Part shown: one piece after another, positions 55,247-64,000 of the stretch
Position numbering within the stretch: position 1 is the first letter of the stretch
Layout of the letters: every line of letters begins with the position of its first letter
Assembly (NCBI GenBank): GCA_002476495.1
Contig: DLKL01000051.1
Location: 1-64,000 of the forward strand
Direction: 5' to 3'
DNA: 64,000 bases
From: Lachnospiraceae bacterium UBA7589
GTDB taxonomy: Bacteria > Bacillota > Clostridia > Lachnospirales > Lachnospiraceae
Program-made: the position numbers and the translations under genes
Notes under the pieces: model-generated
Database searches by the model: none
Seen by the model: only the letters and a program-made list of their open reading frames with translations
What the model was told of the DNA's origin: nothing

Positions 55247-55555
55247 ATGAGTGAATATGCATATAACAAAAAGAATACAGATGAAATTATTCCGAAAAAG
55301 AAAGCTGTTGCGTTGCTGTATGATCCGGAGAATCAGGCACCTCAGGTAGTTGCATCCGGGCAGGGAGCCCTGGCAGAAAGGATAATTGATAAAGCCAGGG
55401 AAAGTGAGGTTCCCTTATACAAGGATACCAATTTGACAGAAACCCTGTTAAAGCTGGATATCGGAGATTGTATTCCTCCGGAGCTTTATGGAGTTGTAGC
55501 TGAAATACTTGTATATGTAGACAGAATGGATAAAATTAGAGCAAAAATAAGATAA
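55247..55555 (+). CDS. FlhB C-terminal domain-like protein (YlqH type)
   Basis: This 102-residue protein corresponds to the part of FlhB after its autocleavage site: AVALLYDPENQAPQVVASGQG, AERIIDKARESEVPLYKD, and IPPELYGVVAEILVYVDRM. The membrane domain is absent and the cleavage motif NPTH is replaced by a lysine-rich PKKK stretch, so it is a stand-alone export-switch domain. It starts 9 bases after the FliK-like gene, and in flagella FliK and FlhB-C interact, so the two may be partners. Its cellular role is unknown. Confidence 0.85.
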   Translation: MSEYAYNKKNTDEIIPKKKAVALLYDPENQAPQVVASGQGALAERIIDKARESEVPLYKDTNLTETLLKLDIGDCIPPELYGVVAEILVYVDRMDKIRAKIR

Positions 55556-55570
55556 AACAGAAAGTTGCAT

Positions 55571-55927
55571 ATGAATAATCGGGAAACAGGTAAAAATAAA
55601 GAAAAACTGGCAGAAGAATATTTGAAAAAACAGGGATATTTTATAATTAGCAAAAATTACAGAGTAAGACAGGGTGAAATCGACATAGTTGCCAGGGAAG
55701 GAGAGCAGATAATTTTTGTGGAGGTAAAGTACAGAAGCAAAGCTTCATGTGGAAATCCCCTGGAGGCCGTGGGAATAAAAAAACAAAAGCAGATTTCAAG
55801 AGTGGCTTTATTTTACCTGTATCAAAACAAAATATCCATAGATAATACTCCAATAAGATTTGATGTAATCGGAATTCTTGGAGATGAAATAGTACATATT
55901 AAAAATGCGTTTGATTATATAGGATAG
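55571..55927 (+). CDS. YraN family endonuclease-fold protein
   Basis: This 118-residue protein belongs to UPF0102 (YraN), with a restriction-endonuclease-like fold. The motifs GKNKEKLAEEYLKKQGY, GEIDIVAREG and IIFVEVKYR form the E-x-D-x(n)-E-x-K site. The function of the family is not well settled. I use ATG 55571; a TTG at 55565 would add two residues. It lies between the FlhB-C-like gene and pgeF, as often after rnhB. Confidence 0.9.
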   Translation: MNNRETGKNKEKLAEEYLKKQGYFIISKNYRVRQGEIDIVAREGEQIIFVEVKYRSKASCGNPLEAVGIKKQKQISRVALFYLYQNKISIDNTPIRFDVIGILGDEIVHIKNAFDYIG

Positions 55928-55932
55928 GAATT

Positions 55933-56874
55933 ATGAGAAAGATATTTACATTTACTCCTGATGAGGGAAGTCTTTTAAAGGAATATGAGGATAAAATTAA
56001 ATATATCAATGGCTATGATATTAATAATCGTTCTACCACAACAGATTTTGTTGCCATAGATAGTAATGTAGGAAAAACTGTGCCTGTAATAAAATACAGA
56101 ATATTTGACGGCTGTGATGACATTGTCCATGGTTTTTCTACCAGACTTGGTGGGGTAAGCAGGGACTGTCTTTCCACCATGAATCTTAGCTTTTCCAGAG
56201 GTGACAGCAGGAAAAATGTGATTGAAAATCATATACGTTTTGCAAGAGCTGTGGGTTATGATTATAAAAGTCTGGTTTTTTCGGATCAGGTACATAAGGA
56301 TAAAATCTATATGGTTACCAAAAAGGATATGGGAAAAGGTATTGTCAGAGAAAGTGACATTAAGGGTATAGACGGACTGGTTACTAATGTTCCGGAAATT
56401 CCTCTTATGACATTTTATGCCGATTGTGTGCCATTGTACTTTTTTGACCCTGTCAAAAGGGTGGTTGGTATGGCACATTCCGGCTGGAGAGGAACTGTGG
56501 AAAAGATTGGTGCAAAAATGATAGATTTCATGAAAAAGAATTACGATTCGGATCCAAAGGATGTCTTATGTGCTATAGGACCATCAATATGTAAAGATTG
56601 TTATGAAGTAGGCAGTGATGTTGCAGAGGAATTTGAAAGAGCTTTCAGTGCAAATGAGTACAATTCCATAATTTACAAAAAGGATAATGGAAAATACCGG
56701 CTCGATTTGCAAAAAGCCTGCGTTTATAACCTTATAAATTCCGGCATACAGGAAAGTAATATCGGATTGCCGGATATGTGTACCTGCTGTAACAGCAACG
56801 TACTTTTTTCTCACAGAGCAACCCGGGGCAGGAGAGGGAATCTTGCAGGGGTTATAATGCTTAAAAAGGCGTAG
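55933..56874 (+). CDS. pgeF: Peptidoglycan editing factor PgeF
   Basis: PgeF (YlmD/YfiH, DUF152) is a copper-type laccase-like fold protein that in E. coli removes mis-incorporated residues from peptidoglycan precursors. The 313-residue protein has HGFSTRLGGVSRDCLSTMNL, ADCVPLYFFDP, MAHSGWRGTVEKIG and AIGPSICKDCYEVG, the conserved Cys/His/Asp set. It has an N-terminal extension of about 60 residues, longer than many homologues. It follows the YraN-like gene by five bases. Confidence 0.92.
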   Translation: MRKIFTFTPDEGSLLKEYEDKIKYINGYDINNRSTTTDFVAIDSNVGKTVPVIKYRIFDGCDDIVHGFSTRLGGVSRDCLSTMNLSFSRGDSRKNVIENHIRFARAVGYDYKSLVFSDQVHKDKIYMVTKKDMGKGIVRESDIKGIDGLVTNVPEIPLMTFYADCVPLYFFDPVKRVVGMAHSGWRGTVEKIGAKMIDFMKKNYDSDPKDVLCAIGPSICKDCYEVGSDVAEEFERAFSANEYNSIIYKKDNGKYRLDLQKACVYNLINSGIQESNIGLPDMCTCCNSNVLFSHRATRGRRGNLAGVIMLKKA

Positions 56875-56908
56875 GACTTATTATTAATAGGAAACAGGAA
56901 AGAGTATT

Positions 56909-58249
56909 ATGAAGAAGCATATTATTAACGACGTTGTTAATGGAAGTATAGGAGATGAGCTTGAGATTGAAGCCGGCGATGCTCTTATATCTATCAATGA
57001 TAAGGAAATAAAGGATATATTTGATTATCAATATCTGGTTGAGGATGAATATCTGGAAATTCTTATAGAAAAAAAAGACGGAGAGGAATGGCTCTTAGAG
57101 GTTGAAAAGGATCCTGATGAGGATTTGGGACTGATTTTCGGGGAATCCCTTATGGATAGTTATAGAAACTGCCACAACAAATGCGTTTTTTGCTTTATTG
57201 ACCAGAATCCACCGGGAATGAGAGAAACAATATATTTTAAGGACGATGATACAAGGCTGTCCTTTTTACAGGGAAATTATGTGTCTCTGACTAATCTTAA
57301 GGAAGAGGATATTCAAAGAATTATAGAATATAAGCTGGCACCAATTAATATTTCTGTCCATACAACTAATCCCGAATTACGATGCAGCATGTTAAATAAC
57401 AGATTTGCCGGAAGGGTTTTGAAATATATGGACATGCTGTATAAGGCTGATATTCCCATGAATGCCCAGATAGTTCTCTGTAAGGGATTAAATGATGGAA
57501 AAGAGCTTGAAAAAACCTTAAATGATTTGCTTGGTTATGCCCCGGCATTAAGAAGTGTTACCATTGTCCCGGTAGGACTCAGCAAATACCGGGAGAAGCT
57601 TTATCCGCTGGAAAGCTTCAATAAGAACGATGCTATTAATTTAGTGAAGCAGGTACACAGATTTCAAGACATTGCCATGGAAAAGCTTGGATGTCATTTT
57701 GTACATGCCAGTGATGAATGGTATATTAATTCCGGTATACCTATTCCAAGACCGGAAATATATGATGGCTTTAACCAACTGGAAAATGGAGTTGGAATGG
57801 TAAGACTTATGCTTATGGAAATGGAAAAATCCATAGATGAATACCTGAGAGATCACAATAATGAGATGTACATGGAAGATAAAACAGTATCTGTTGTTTG
57901 TGGGACACTGGTATATGAATATATGTGCAATGCGGTAAAAATGTTTTCCAGGGTAGCTCCTAATGTGCGATTTAACGTGTATCCGATTGTTAATAATTTT
58001 TTCGGAGAAAAAATAACAGTCACCGGTCTGTTAACCGGAGGCGATATAGTTGATCAGATAAAGGATAAGGAACTGGGGGATATGGTATTTATATCCGATA
58101 ATTGTCTCAAGGCGGATGAAGATATTTTTTTGGACGATATGACCTTAAATGATTTTCAAAGTGCTTTACAAGTTCCGGTGATTATTGTACAATCAAGCGG
58201 TATGGATTTTTTGACCAGTATTATTGAAACGGAGAATAGAAATGAGTAA
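56909..58249 (+). CDS. DUF512 radical SAM protein with PDZ-like domain
   Basis: This 446-residue protein has a PDZ-like N-terminus (about residues 1-70, [20 protein letters not shown]). A radical SAM-type cysteine motif follows (C88-x3-C92-x2-C95, CHNKCVFCF), then the DUF512 domain to the end ([35 protein letters not shown]). This family is conserved in Clostridia next to der, but its reaction is unknown to me. The last eight bases overlap the start of der, so the two are translationally coupled. Confidence 0.88.
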   Translation: MKKHIINDVVNGSIGDELEIEAGDALISINDKEIKDIFDYQYLVEDEYLEILIEKKDGEEWLLEVEKDPDEDLGLIFGESLMDSYRNCHNKCVFCFIDQNPPGMRETIYFKDDDTRLSFLQGNYVSLTNLKEEDIQRIIEYKLAPINISVHTTNPELRCSMLNNRFAGRVLKYMDMLYKADIPMNAQIVLCKGLNDGKELEKTLNDLLGYAPALRSVTIVPVGLSKYREKLYPLESFNKNDAINLVKQVHRFQDIAMEKLGCHFVHASDEWYINSGIPIPRPEIYDGFNQLENGVGMVRLMLMEMEKSIDEYLRDHNNEMYMEDKTVSVVCGTLVYEYMCNAVKMFSRVAPNVRFNVYPIVNNFFGEKITVTGLLTGGDIVDQIKDKELGDMVFISDNCLKADEDIFLDDMTLNDFQSALQVPVIIVQSSGMDFLTSIIETENRNE

Positions 58250-59564
58250 ACCTGTTGTGGCAATTGTTGGAAGACCGAATGTTGGTAAATCAACTTTATT
58301 TAATGCTCTTGCCGGCGATAAGATATCTATTGTTCAGGATACACCTGGTGTAACAAGGGATAGAATATATGCTGATGTTTCCTGGCTGAATTATAATTTT
58401 ACAATAGTAGATACAGGTGGAATTGAGCCTGAATCAAGTGATATAATATTAAAAAGTATGAGGGAACAGGCAGAAATTGCCATTGCAACCGCAGACGTAA
58501 TAATGTTTATTACAGACGTAAGGCAGGGACTGGTGGATGCAGACGGTAAGGTTGCAGATATGCTCAGACGTTCGGGAAAGCCTATTGTACTTGTAGTAAA
58601 CAAGGTTGACAATTTTGAAAAATTCATGCCGGATGTATATGAGTTTTATAACCTGGGCCTCAATGATCCAATGCCTGTTTCGGCAGCATCCCAGTTGGGA
58701 ATAGGTGATATGCTGGATGAGGTAGTAAAGTATTTTCCCGAATCTACCATTGATGATGCAGAGGATGAAAGACCCAGAATTGCCATAATTGGTAAACCTA
58801 ATGTAGGTAAATCTTCCATAATTAATAAGCTTCTGGGAGAGGACAGGGTTATAGTATCAGATATAGCAGGAACCACAAGGGATGCTGTTGATACAGTTAT
58901 AAAGAGAAATGGGACAGAGTACGTTTTTATTGATACGGCAGGCCTCAGACGAAAAAGCAGAATAAAAGAAGAAATTGAAAGGTATAGTATTATCAGGACT
59001 GTTTCTGCTGTGGAAAGATGTAACGTAGCTGTGCTTGTGATAGATGCTGCAGAAGGTATAACTGAACAGGATACAAAAATTGCCGGAATTGCCCATGAGC
59101 GAGGCAAGGGCATGATTATAATAGTAAATAAATGGGATATGGTAGAAAAGAATGACAAAACCATGTACAGGTTTACCGAGGATATAAGACAGAAGCTTTC
59201 TTATATGCCATATGCCCAGCTTTTATTTGTGTCTGCAAAAACAGGACAAAGGCTGCCCAAGCTTTTTGATACTATTGACGTGGTTATTCAGAATCATTCC
59301 CTAAGAATTGCAACGGGAGTGTTAAATGAAATTATGGCAGAGGCTGTAGCTCTTAACCAGCCACCGTCAGATAAGGGAAAAAGATTAAAGCTTTATTATA
59401 TTACCCAGGTTTCTGTAAAGCCCCCAACCTTTGTTATATTTGTAAATGATAAGGAGCTTATGCATTTTTCTTATACAAGATATATTGAAAATAAGATTCG
59501 GGAGGCTTTTGGATTTACCGGTACTCCTCTCAAATTTATTATCAGGGAGAGAAAAGAATCATAA
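58242..59564 (+). CDS. der: Ribosome assembly GTPase Der (EngA)
   Basis: Der has two GTPase domains and is needed for 50S assembly. The 440-residue protein shows the first P-loop GRPNVGKST (about 9-17) with DTPGVTRDR, the second GKPNVGKSS with [12 protein letters not shown] and IDTAGLRR, and a C-terminal KH-like domain ending [16 protein letters not shown] at 58231 and the family start choose ATG 58242 over 58224. It overlaps DUF512 upstream and shares one base with plsY downstream. Confidence 0.97.
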   Translation: MSKPVVAIVGRPNVGKSTLFNALAGDKISIVQDTPGVTRDRIYADVSWLNYNFTIVDTGGIEPESSDIILKSMREQAEIAIATADVIMFITDVRQGLVDADGKVADMLRRSGKPIVLVVNKVDNFEKFMPDVYEFYNLGLNDPMPVSAASQLGIGDMLDEVVKYFPESTIDDAEDERPRIAIIGKPNVGKSSIINKLLGEDRVIVSDIAGTTRDAVDTVIKRNGTEYVFIDTAGLRRKSRIKEEIERYSIIRTVSAVERCNVAVLVIDAAEGITEQDTKIAGIAHERGKGMIIIVNKWDMVEKNDKTMYRFTEDIRQKLSYMPYAQLLFVSAKTGQRLPKLFDTIDVVIQNHSLRIATGVLNEIMAEAVALNQPPSDKGKRLKLYYITQVSVKPPTFVIFVNDKELMHFSYTRYIENKIREAFGFTGTPLKFIIRERKES

Positions 59565-60229
59565 TGTTATATAGATTTTTATGCCTTTTAGGCGGATATT
59601 GTTTTGGGATGATTCAGACATCATATATTTACGGAAAATTACACGGAATTGATATAAGGGAGCATGGCAGTGGTAACGCAGGTACTACCAATGCTTTGCG
59701 TGTTCTTGGGAAAAAAGCGGGAGCTGTGGTTTTTTTTGGAGATCTGATTAAAGGCTTTGCAGCAACACTTATTACCAGGCTGATATTTAATCACATCGAT
59801 CCTTCCAATGTATATATGTATATTGCATATTCAGGGCTTGGAACTGTCCTTGGCCATAATTTTCCTTTTTATCTTAAATTCAGGGGTGGAAAGGGAATTG
59901 CTGCTACCGGCGGAGTTATTCTGGGCTTTTTGGATCCGGTATTGATTATAACCGCAGCCATTGTTTTTTTTGGACTTTGCCTGATTACCAGATATGTATC
60001 AGTTGCCTCCATATGTCTTGTGACATTTTTTGCATTGGAGTACATAGTATTTGCTCTTATGGGAAGATATCCTTTTGAGATGGACAATAATATTTCACAC
60101 AATTGTATGATAGAAAGTGTTATAATAGTAACCATTATGGCATTGATGGGAATTATAAGACACAGAGCCAACATAAAGAGACTGATTAATCATGAAGAAA
60201 ACAAGCTGGGTGTGAAAAAAACATCTTAA
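59564..60229 (+). CDS. plsY: Glycerol-3-phosphate acyltransferase PlsY
   Basis: PlsY transfers acyl groups from acyl-phosphate to glycerol 3-phosphate, the first step of phospholipid synthesis. The 221-residue membrane protein has the three cytoplasmic loops of the family: GSGNAGTTNALRVLGKKAG, HNFPFYLKFRGGKGIAATGG, and the final GIIRHRANIKRLINHEENKL. Its start overlaps the der stop (TAATG). gpsA, which supplies glycerol 3-phosphate, follows 23 bases later. Confidence 0.96.
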   Translation: MLYRFLCLLGGYCFGMIQTSYIYGKLHGIDIREHGSGNAGTTNALRVLGKKAGAVVFFGDLIKGFAATLITRLIFNHIDPSNVYMYIAYSGLGTVLGHNFPFYLKFRGGKGIAATGGVILGFLDPVLIITAAIVFFGLCLITRYVSVASICLVTFFALEYIVFALMGRYPFEMDNNISHNCMIESVIIVTIMALMGIIRHRANIKRLINHEENKLGVKKTS

Positions 60230-60252
60230 ATATTGAGTAACAGGAGGTATAT

Positions 60253-61260
60253 ATGAATATAGGAATTTTAGGTGCCGGAAGCTGGGGTATTGCTCTGACA
60301 GACCTTCTTTCCGTAAATAACCATAAGCTTACCGTATGGTCTGTAGATAAAAATGAGATTGATATGTTAAAGCAGTACAGAGAACATAAAACTAAGCTTC
60401 CCGGAGTTATTTTAAAGGAGGATGTTGAGTTTACGACAAATCCCCGGGTTGCAGTGGAAAATATGGATATGCTGGTGATGGTTGTTCCCTCGCCATACAT
60501 ACGGAGTACATCCAAGACTATTGCTCCTTATGTAAAAAAGAATCAGCTTATTGTTAATGTGTCCAAGGGGATAGAAGAAAATACCCTCATGACCCTTACT
60601 GATATAATAAGTGAAGAAATACCATGTGCCAGAGTAGGTGTGTTGTCCGGACCAAGTCATGCTGAGGAGGTTGGAAAGCACCTTCCTACAACAGTTGTAG
60701 CAGGAGCCTATAAAAAGGAAATAGCAACCCTTATACAGGATACATTCATGACAGATTATTTCAGGGTTTATACAAGCCCTGATGTTATAGGAATAGAGCT
60801 TGGAGGTGCCTTGAAAAATGTTATTGCACTTGCTGCGGGAATTGCGGATGGCCTTGGATGCGGTGATAATACAAAGGCAGCGCTTATCACAAGAGGAATT
60901 GCAGAAATAACCAGATTGGGTGTGGCTATGGGTGGAAAAGTTGAAACCTTTGCAGGCCTTTCGGGAATAGGAGATTTAATTGTGACCTGTGCATCAAAGC
61001 ATAGCCGTAACAGAAATGCCGGCTTTCTTATCGGACAGGGTAAAACATATAAGGAAGCAATGGCAGAGGTAAAGATGGTTGTTGAGGGAGTTTATTCTGC
61101 CAAGGCTGCTATGGCACTTAGCGAAGAATATCATATAGAAATGCCAATAGTGAAATGCGTTAATATGATGCTTTTTGAAAATCTTCCGGCTATAGAGGCT
61201 ATGAGGATACTTCTGGGAAGAGATAAAACTAAAGAAGTGGAAACATTATCATGGAATTAG
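60253..61260 (+). CDS. gpsA: Glycerol-3-phosphate dehydrogenase
   Basis: GpsA reduces dihydroxyacetone phosphate to glycerol 3-phosphate, the substrate of PlsY next door. The 335-residue protein has the NAD(P)-binding GAGSWGIALTDLLS, VSKGIEENTL, GPSHAEEV and the C-terminal catalytic ELGGALKNVIALAAGIADGL with GLSGIGDLIVTC. AGGAGG precedes the ATG. The der-plsY-gpsA-spoIVA neighbourhood parallels that of Bacillus. Confidence 0.97.
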   Translation: MNIGILGAGSWGIALTDLLSVNNHKLTVWSVDKNEIDMLKQYREHKTKLPGVILKEDVEFTTNPRVAVENMDMLVMVVPSPYIRSTSKTIAPYVKKNQLIVNVSKGIEENTLMTLTDIISEEIPCARVGVLSGPSHAEEVGKHLPTTVVAGAYKKEIATLIQDTFMTDYFRVYTSPDVIGIELGGALKNVIALAAGIADGLGCGDNTKAALITRGIAEITRLGVAMGGKVETFAGLSGIGDLIVTCASKHSRNRNAGFLIGQGKTYKEAMAEVKMVVEGVYSAKAAMALSEEYHIEMPIVKCVNMMLFENLPAIEAMRILLGRDKTKEVETLSWN

Positions 61261-61281
61261 TGTAGAAGGGTGAGAGCTGCA

Positions 61282-62274
61282 ATGAGTACCAACAGGGTTA
61301 CCCGTGAGGATATAATAAGATTAAAACTTAATAAAAGACGGCAAATGCGAAGAATTATATATTCTTTTATAGCATTTTTGCTGGTTGTGTCATGTATATC
61401 ATTATTTGCTGTACATAGGATTAATAATACTGATTCAAAACAGTCCGGAGGTCAGATTAATGTTGGAGTTAATCCAAATCTTGGAGATGACAGCAAAGAA
61501 GAAATACCTGATTACAGTATAATAAAAAATAATAATACTTCATCAGATGAGGAAAATACTACTGAGGATGACATATTGGAAACATTTGTGTTTGAGGTTC
61601 CGGAGACTGAGCTCCCGCATATTGATGGCTCAGTGGGAGAGAACTGGGTTGATCCTGAGGTGTTTACCAGAGTTGATGCTTTGGCAGATATAAGATATTT
61701 TTCTGATGTGGTTTTTGTAGGAGATTCAAGAACCGAGGGACTTATTCTTTATGCGGGATTGCCTAACCTTAATGGCTTTTGCTATAAAGCCCTCGGAATT
61801 AACAAGCTTGATAAGGAAGAAAATATTGTAGTACCCGGATATACAGGAGAATATACCTGTTATGATGCAATCGCCATGACTGATTATGATGCCTACTATT
61901 TAAGCTTTGGGGTAAATGAACTGGGATGGGTTGATGTGGATGTGTATATTGAATTTTACAATAAGCTTATTGACCATATATTTGCTGTGAATCCGGATGC
62001 GATAGTTTATGTGGAAAATATTCTTCCGGTTTCCAGAAAAAAATCAGAAGAAAGTGATGTATACAATATAGAACGAATTAATGAATTTAACGATAAAATT
62101 CTTGCAATGTGTCAGGAGAGGAAGGATGTCATATATCTTGATGTTGCTGCCTCAGTGTCGGATGATGAAGGATATCTGCCTGAAGAAGCATCCTATGACG
62201 GAATTCACTGTGATTCCGGTTATTGTAAAAGAATTATACAGTATATAAGATATAATACATATACAAAAAAATAA
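61282..62274 (+). CDS. Membrane-anchored SGNH/GDSL hydrolase
   Basis: This 330-residue protein has a basic N-terminus and one membrane anchor (about residues 25-46). A Ser/Asn/Asp/Glu-rich linker (about 50-115) is followed by an extracellular SGNH hydrolase domain. Visible blocks are GDSRTEG (nucleophile Ser), SFGVNELG (oxyanion Asn) and DGIHCD (catalytic Asp-His). The substrate could be an acetylated or acylated cell-wall glycan; that is inference. AGAAGGGTG suits ATG 61282 better than the GTG at 61270. It lies between gpsA and spoIVA. Confidence 0.85.
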   Translation: MSTNRVTREDIIRLKLNKRRQMRRIIYSFIAFLLVVSCISLFAVHRINNTDSKQSGGQINVGVNPNLGDDSKEEIPDYSIIKNNNTSSDEENTTEDDILETFVFEVPETELPHIDGSVGENWVDPEVFTRVDALADIRYFSDVVFVGDSRTEGLILYAGLPNLNGFCYKALGINKLDKEENIVVPGYTGEYTCYDAIAMTDYDAYYLSFGVNELGWVDVDVYIEFYNKLIDHIFAVNPDAIVYVENILPVSRKKSEESDVYNIERINEFNDKILAMCQERKDVIYLDVAASVSDDEGYLPEEASYDGIHCDSGYCKRIIQYIRYNTYTKK

Positions 62275-62282
62275 TTATTTGT

Positions 62283-62341
62283 AATACCCCCCTGCGACTT
62301 TACATATATATGTAATAGTGTAAAAGTTATATGGGGGTATT
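62283..62341 (+). promoter_or_regulatory. Inverted repeat covering the spoIVA ribosome binding site
   Basis: AATACCCCC (62283-62291) is complementary to GGGGGTATT (62333-62341). The right arm is the spoIVA Shine-Dalgarno, which ends just before the ATG at 62345. A palindrome ACATATATATGT (62302-62313) lies between. If transcribed as one leader, the structure would hide the ribosome binding site. Confidence 0.5.
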
Positions 62342-62344
62342 ATT

Positions 62345-63805
62345 ATGGATATTTATAAGGATATTGAAACAAGAACAAATGGTGAAATATATATGGGTGT
62401 GGTGGGACCTGTCAGAACAGGGAAGTCCACATTTATAAAAAGATTTATGGAATTGCTGGTGGTTCCTGCAATTAAGGATGAAAACAGCAGAACAAGAGCA
62501 ATTGATGAACTGCCTCAGTCTGCAGCAGGGAGGACTGTCATGACAACTGAACCTAAGTTCATACCAAAGGATTCAGTAGAAATAATTCTTGAAGACGGGG
62601 TTGAATTTAAGGTTAGAATGATTGATTGCGTAGGATATATGGTTGATGAGGCAGAGGGACATGAGGAGGATGGAAGAGAGAGACTGGTTAAAACCCCCTG
62701 GTTTGACTATGATATTCCATTTACCAAGGCTGCTGAAATCGGGACAAAAAAGGTTATATTTGAACACTCAACAGTAGGAATTCTGGTTACCTGTGATGGG
62801 ACAATAGCAGATATCTCCAGGGAGGCATATATAGAGGCCGAAGAAAAAACCGTAAGAGAGCTGACAGAAATCGGTAAGCCGTTTGTTGTAATATTGAATT
62901 CAAGGCGTCCGGGCTCAGAAGAAACCGTTATACTTGCCCAGGAGCTTTCAGAAAAGTATGGCGTAGCTGTTATACCGATGAATTGTGATCAACTGAAGCC
63001 TTATGACGTTAATAAGATTTTTGAAGAACTGTTACTGGATTTTCCTATTACTGCGGTTAATTTTAATATACCAAAATGGATTGAGGCTATGGATAGTGAA
63101 TGCAATATTAAGGCCTATCTTATACAACGGGCAAAGGAAATATTTGCCGGACTTCATCATATGAAGGATATTAAGAATATGTCTTGTGAGGCAGATGAAT
63201 ACATAGAAAAAATAAACATGAACAATATTAATATGGCTGATGGAGGAATAAATATTAATATTGTGCTGTTTGACAGGTATTATTACGATATGATATCTGA
63301 AATGCTTGGATGCGAAATAAGAAATGAATATGATTTTATAAAAGAAATAAAAGAAATGTCAGACACAAAGAAGCAATGCCAGAAGGTCAGCATGGCTCTG
63401 ATGCAATCCTTAAAAACCGGATATGGCTCGGTCACACCTGAGGAAAACGAGATTAAGCTTGATGCTCCTGAATTAATTAAATCGGGAAATAAATATGGTG
63501 TAAAAATAAAGGCAAAGGCACCGTCAATTCATCTTATCAAAGCTAATATAACCACAGAAATTGCTCCTATTGTAGGGTCGGAAGAGCAGGCAAAGGATTT
63601 AATCAGCTACATTAACAGCGACGGAATTGAAAAGGATAATATCTGGAGTGTTAATATATTTGGAAAGTCAATACGACAGCTGGTTGAGGATGGATTAAAA
63701 TCCAAAATTAATAAAATTAATCAGGAAAGCCAGCAAAAGCTGCAGGATACCATGGAGAAGATTGTTAACGATTCCAACGGTGGTATGGTTTGCATAATAA
63801 TTTAA
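62345..63805 (+). CDS. spoIVA: Stage IV sporulation protein A
   Basis: SpoIVA is the ATPase that polymerises on the forespore surface to form the spore-coat base. The 486-residue protein starts MDIYKDIETRTNGEIYMGVV, has the Walker A-like GPVRTGKST (21-29), RTVMTTEPKFIPKDSVEI, and the C-terminal segment ending GGMVCIII. Length and position after gpsA match Bacillus. Its presence implies sporulation ancestry. Confidence 0.97.
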   Translation: MDIYKDIETRTNGEIYMGVVGPVRTGKSTFIKRFMELLVVPAIKDENSRTRAIDELPQSAAGRTVMTTEPKFIPKDSVEIILEDGVEFKVRMIDCVGYMVDEAEGHEEDGRERLVKTPWFDYDIPFTKAAEIGTKKVIFEHSTVGILVTCDGTIADISREAYIEAEEKTVRELTEIGKPFVVILNSRRPGSEETVILAQELSEKYGVAVIPMNCDQLKPYDVNKIFEELLLDFPITAVNFNIPKWIEAMDSECNIKAYLIQRAKEIFAGLHHMKDIKNMSCEADEYIEKINMNNINMADGGININIVLFDRYYYDMISEMLGCEIRNEYDFIKEIKEMSDTKKQCQKVSMALMQSLKTGYGSVTPEENEIKLDAPELIKSGNKYGVKIKAKAPSIHLIKANITTEIAPIVGSEEQAKDLISYINSDGIEKDNIWSVNIFGKSIRQLVEDGLKSKINKINQESQQKLQDTMEKIVNDSNGGMVCIII

Positions 63806-63849
63806 AACATGTTATTATACCACCACAGCTTAAGATTTAGGAGATACAT

Positions 63850-64000
63850 ATGTCACAGGATAAGTTAGAATTTAAAATAAATGAATTTGAGGGACCTCTT
63901 GATCTCTTGTTACATTTGATAGAAAAAAATAAATTTAACATATTTGATATTCCTATTGTGGAGATAACAGAACAATATCTTGACTATGTGAATGCCATGG
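63850..64000 (+). CDS. scpA: Segregation and condensation protein A (5' part)
   Basis: The first 50 codons read [20 protein letters not shown] followed by [16 protein letters not shown], the N-terminal kleisin helix region of ScpA. It binds ScpB and SMC to organise the chromosome. AGGAG (63839-63843) precedes ATG 63850. The gene is cut by the window end. No terminator separates it from spoIVA. Confidence 0.93.
   Translation, partial: MSQDKLEFKINEFEGPLDLLLHLIEKNKFNIFDIPIVEITEQYLDYVNAM

Noticed and set aside
1..64000. CRISPR arrays, tRNA/rRNA genes, insertion sequences, toxin-antitoxin or phage defence genes
   Set aside because: I scanned gaps and coding frames on both strands and saw no regularly spaced repeats, cloverleaf T-loops, transposases or recognisable defence domains.

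Overview
The window looks like a chromosomal stretch of a low-GC, Gram-positive member of the Clostridia, most likely a fibre-degrading Lachnospiraceae (Butyrivibrio/Roseburia/Lachnospira type). This is inferred from gene content, Firmicutes-type gene order, AGGAGG ribosome binding sites and AT-rich codon use; no rRNA or tRNA gene is present to fix the species. Nearly all of it is core genome. I see no insertion sequence, prophage, CRISPR array, integron or tRNA gene.

Layout. 1-6.8 kb: tex, then rpmB (minus strand) divergent from asp23/yloU, a FakA-like DAK2 kinase and recG. 6.8-10.8 kb: a small membrane protein and a membrane-anchored CBM2-GH5 cellulase, coupled to rsmD, coaD and a DivIVA-like coiled-coil protein. 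10.8-13.0 kb (minus): tmcAL and ylbJ. 13.2-18.8 kb: recA-recX with LexA-like boxes, rny, a Nudix hydrolase, a SpoIIM-like protein and xerD. 18.8-30 kb: aroC (minus), rpsO, a fused AroE-AroK enzyme, two cell-wall-binding repeat proteins, pnp and a GH94 cellobiose phosphorylase. 30-39.4 kb: a lipoprotein, tepA, ftsK/spoIIIE, fhs, folD, rimO, pgsA and a stand-alone CinA C-terminal domain. 39.5-45 kb: a five-gene biotin-dependent sodium-pump decarboxylase/transcarboxylase operon. 45-50 kb: a flavoprotein, cmk, an IspH-S1 fusion and cheR. 50-57 kb: rplS, two signal peptidases I, rbgA, rnhB, FliK-like and FlhB-C-like proteins, a YraN-type protein and pgeF. 57-64 kb: a DUF512 radical SAM protein, der, plsY, gpsA, an SGNH hydrolase, spoIVA and the start of scpA.

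How the genes fit together. Two phosphorolysis/cellulose genes (surface GH5 endoglucanase and cytoplasmic GH94 phosphorylase) suggest growth on cello-oligosaccharides. Each sits inside a housekeeping operon. fhs and folD form a one-carbon folate module. The 39.5-45 kb operon can link carboxyl transfer to sodium export. spoIVA, ylbJ, a SpoIIM-like protein, tepA and spoIIIE/ftsK indicate sporulation ancestry, but do not prove that the organism sporulates.

Most interesting points: the sodium-pump operon has two different carboxyltransferases, one with diverged acyl-CoA motifs. The tandem repeat proteins share a non-repeat insert and lie behind a perfect consensus promoter. A putative inverted repeat covers the spoIVA ribosome binding site, and a large hairpin lies in the pnp leader. 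A 17-bp direct repeat lies upstream of xerD. All functional calls rest on motif recognition by eye; no database search was run.
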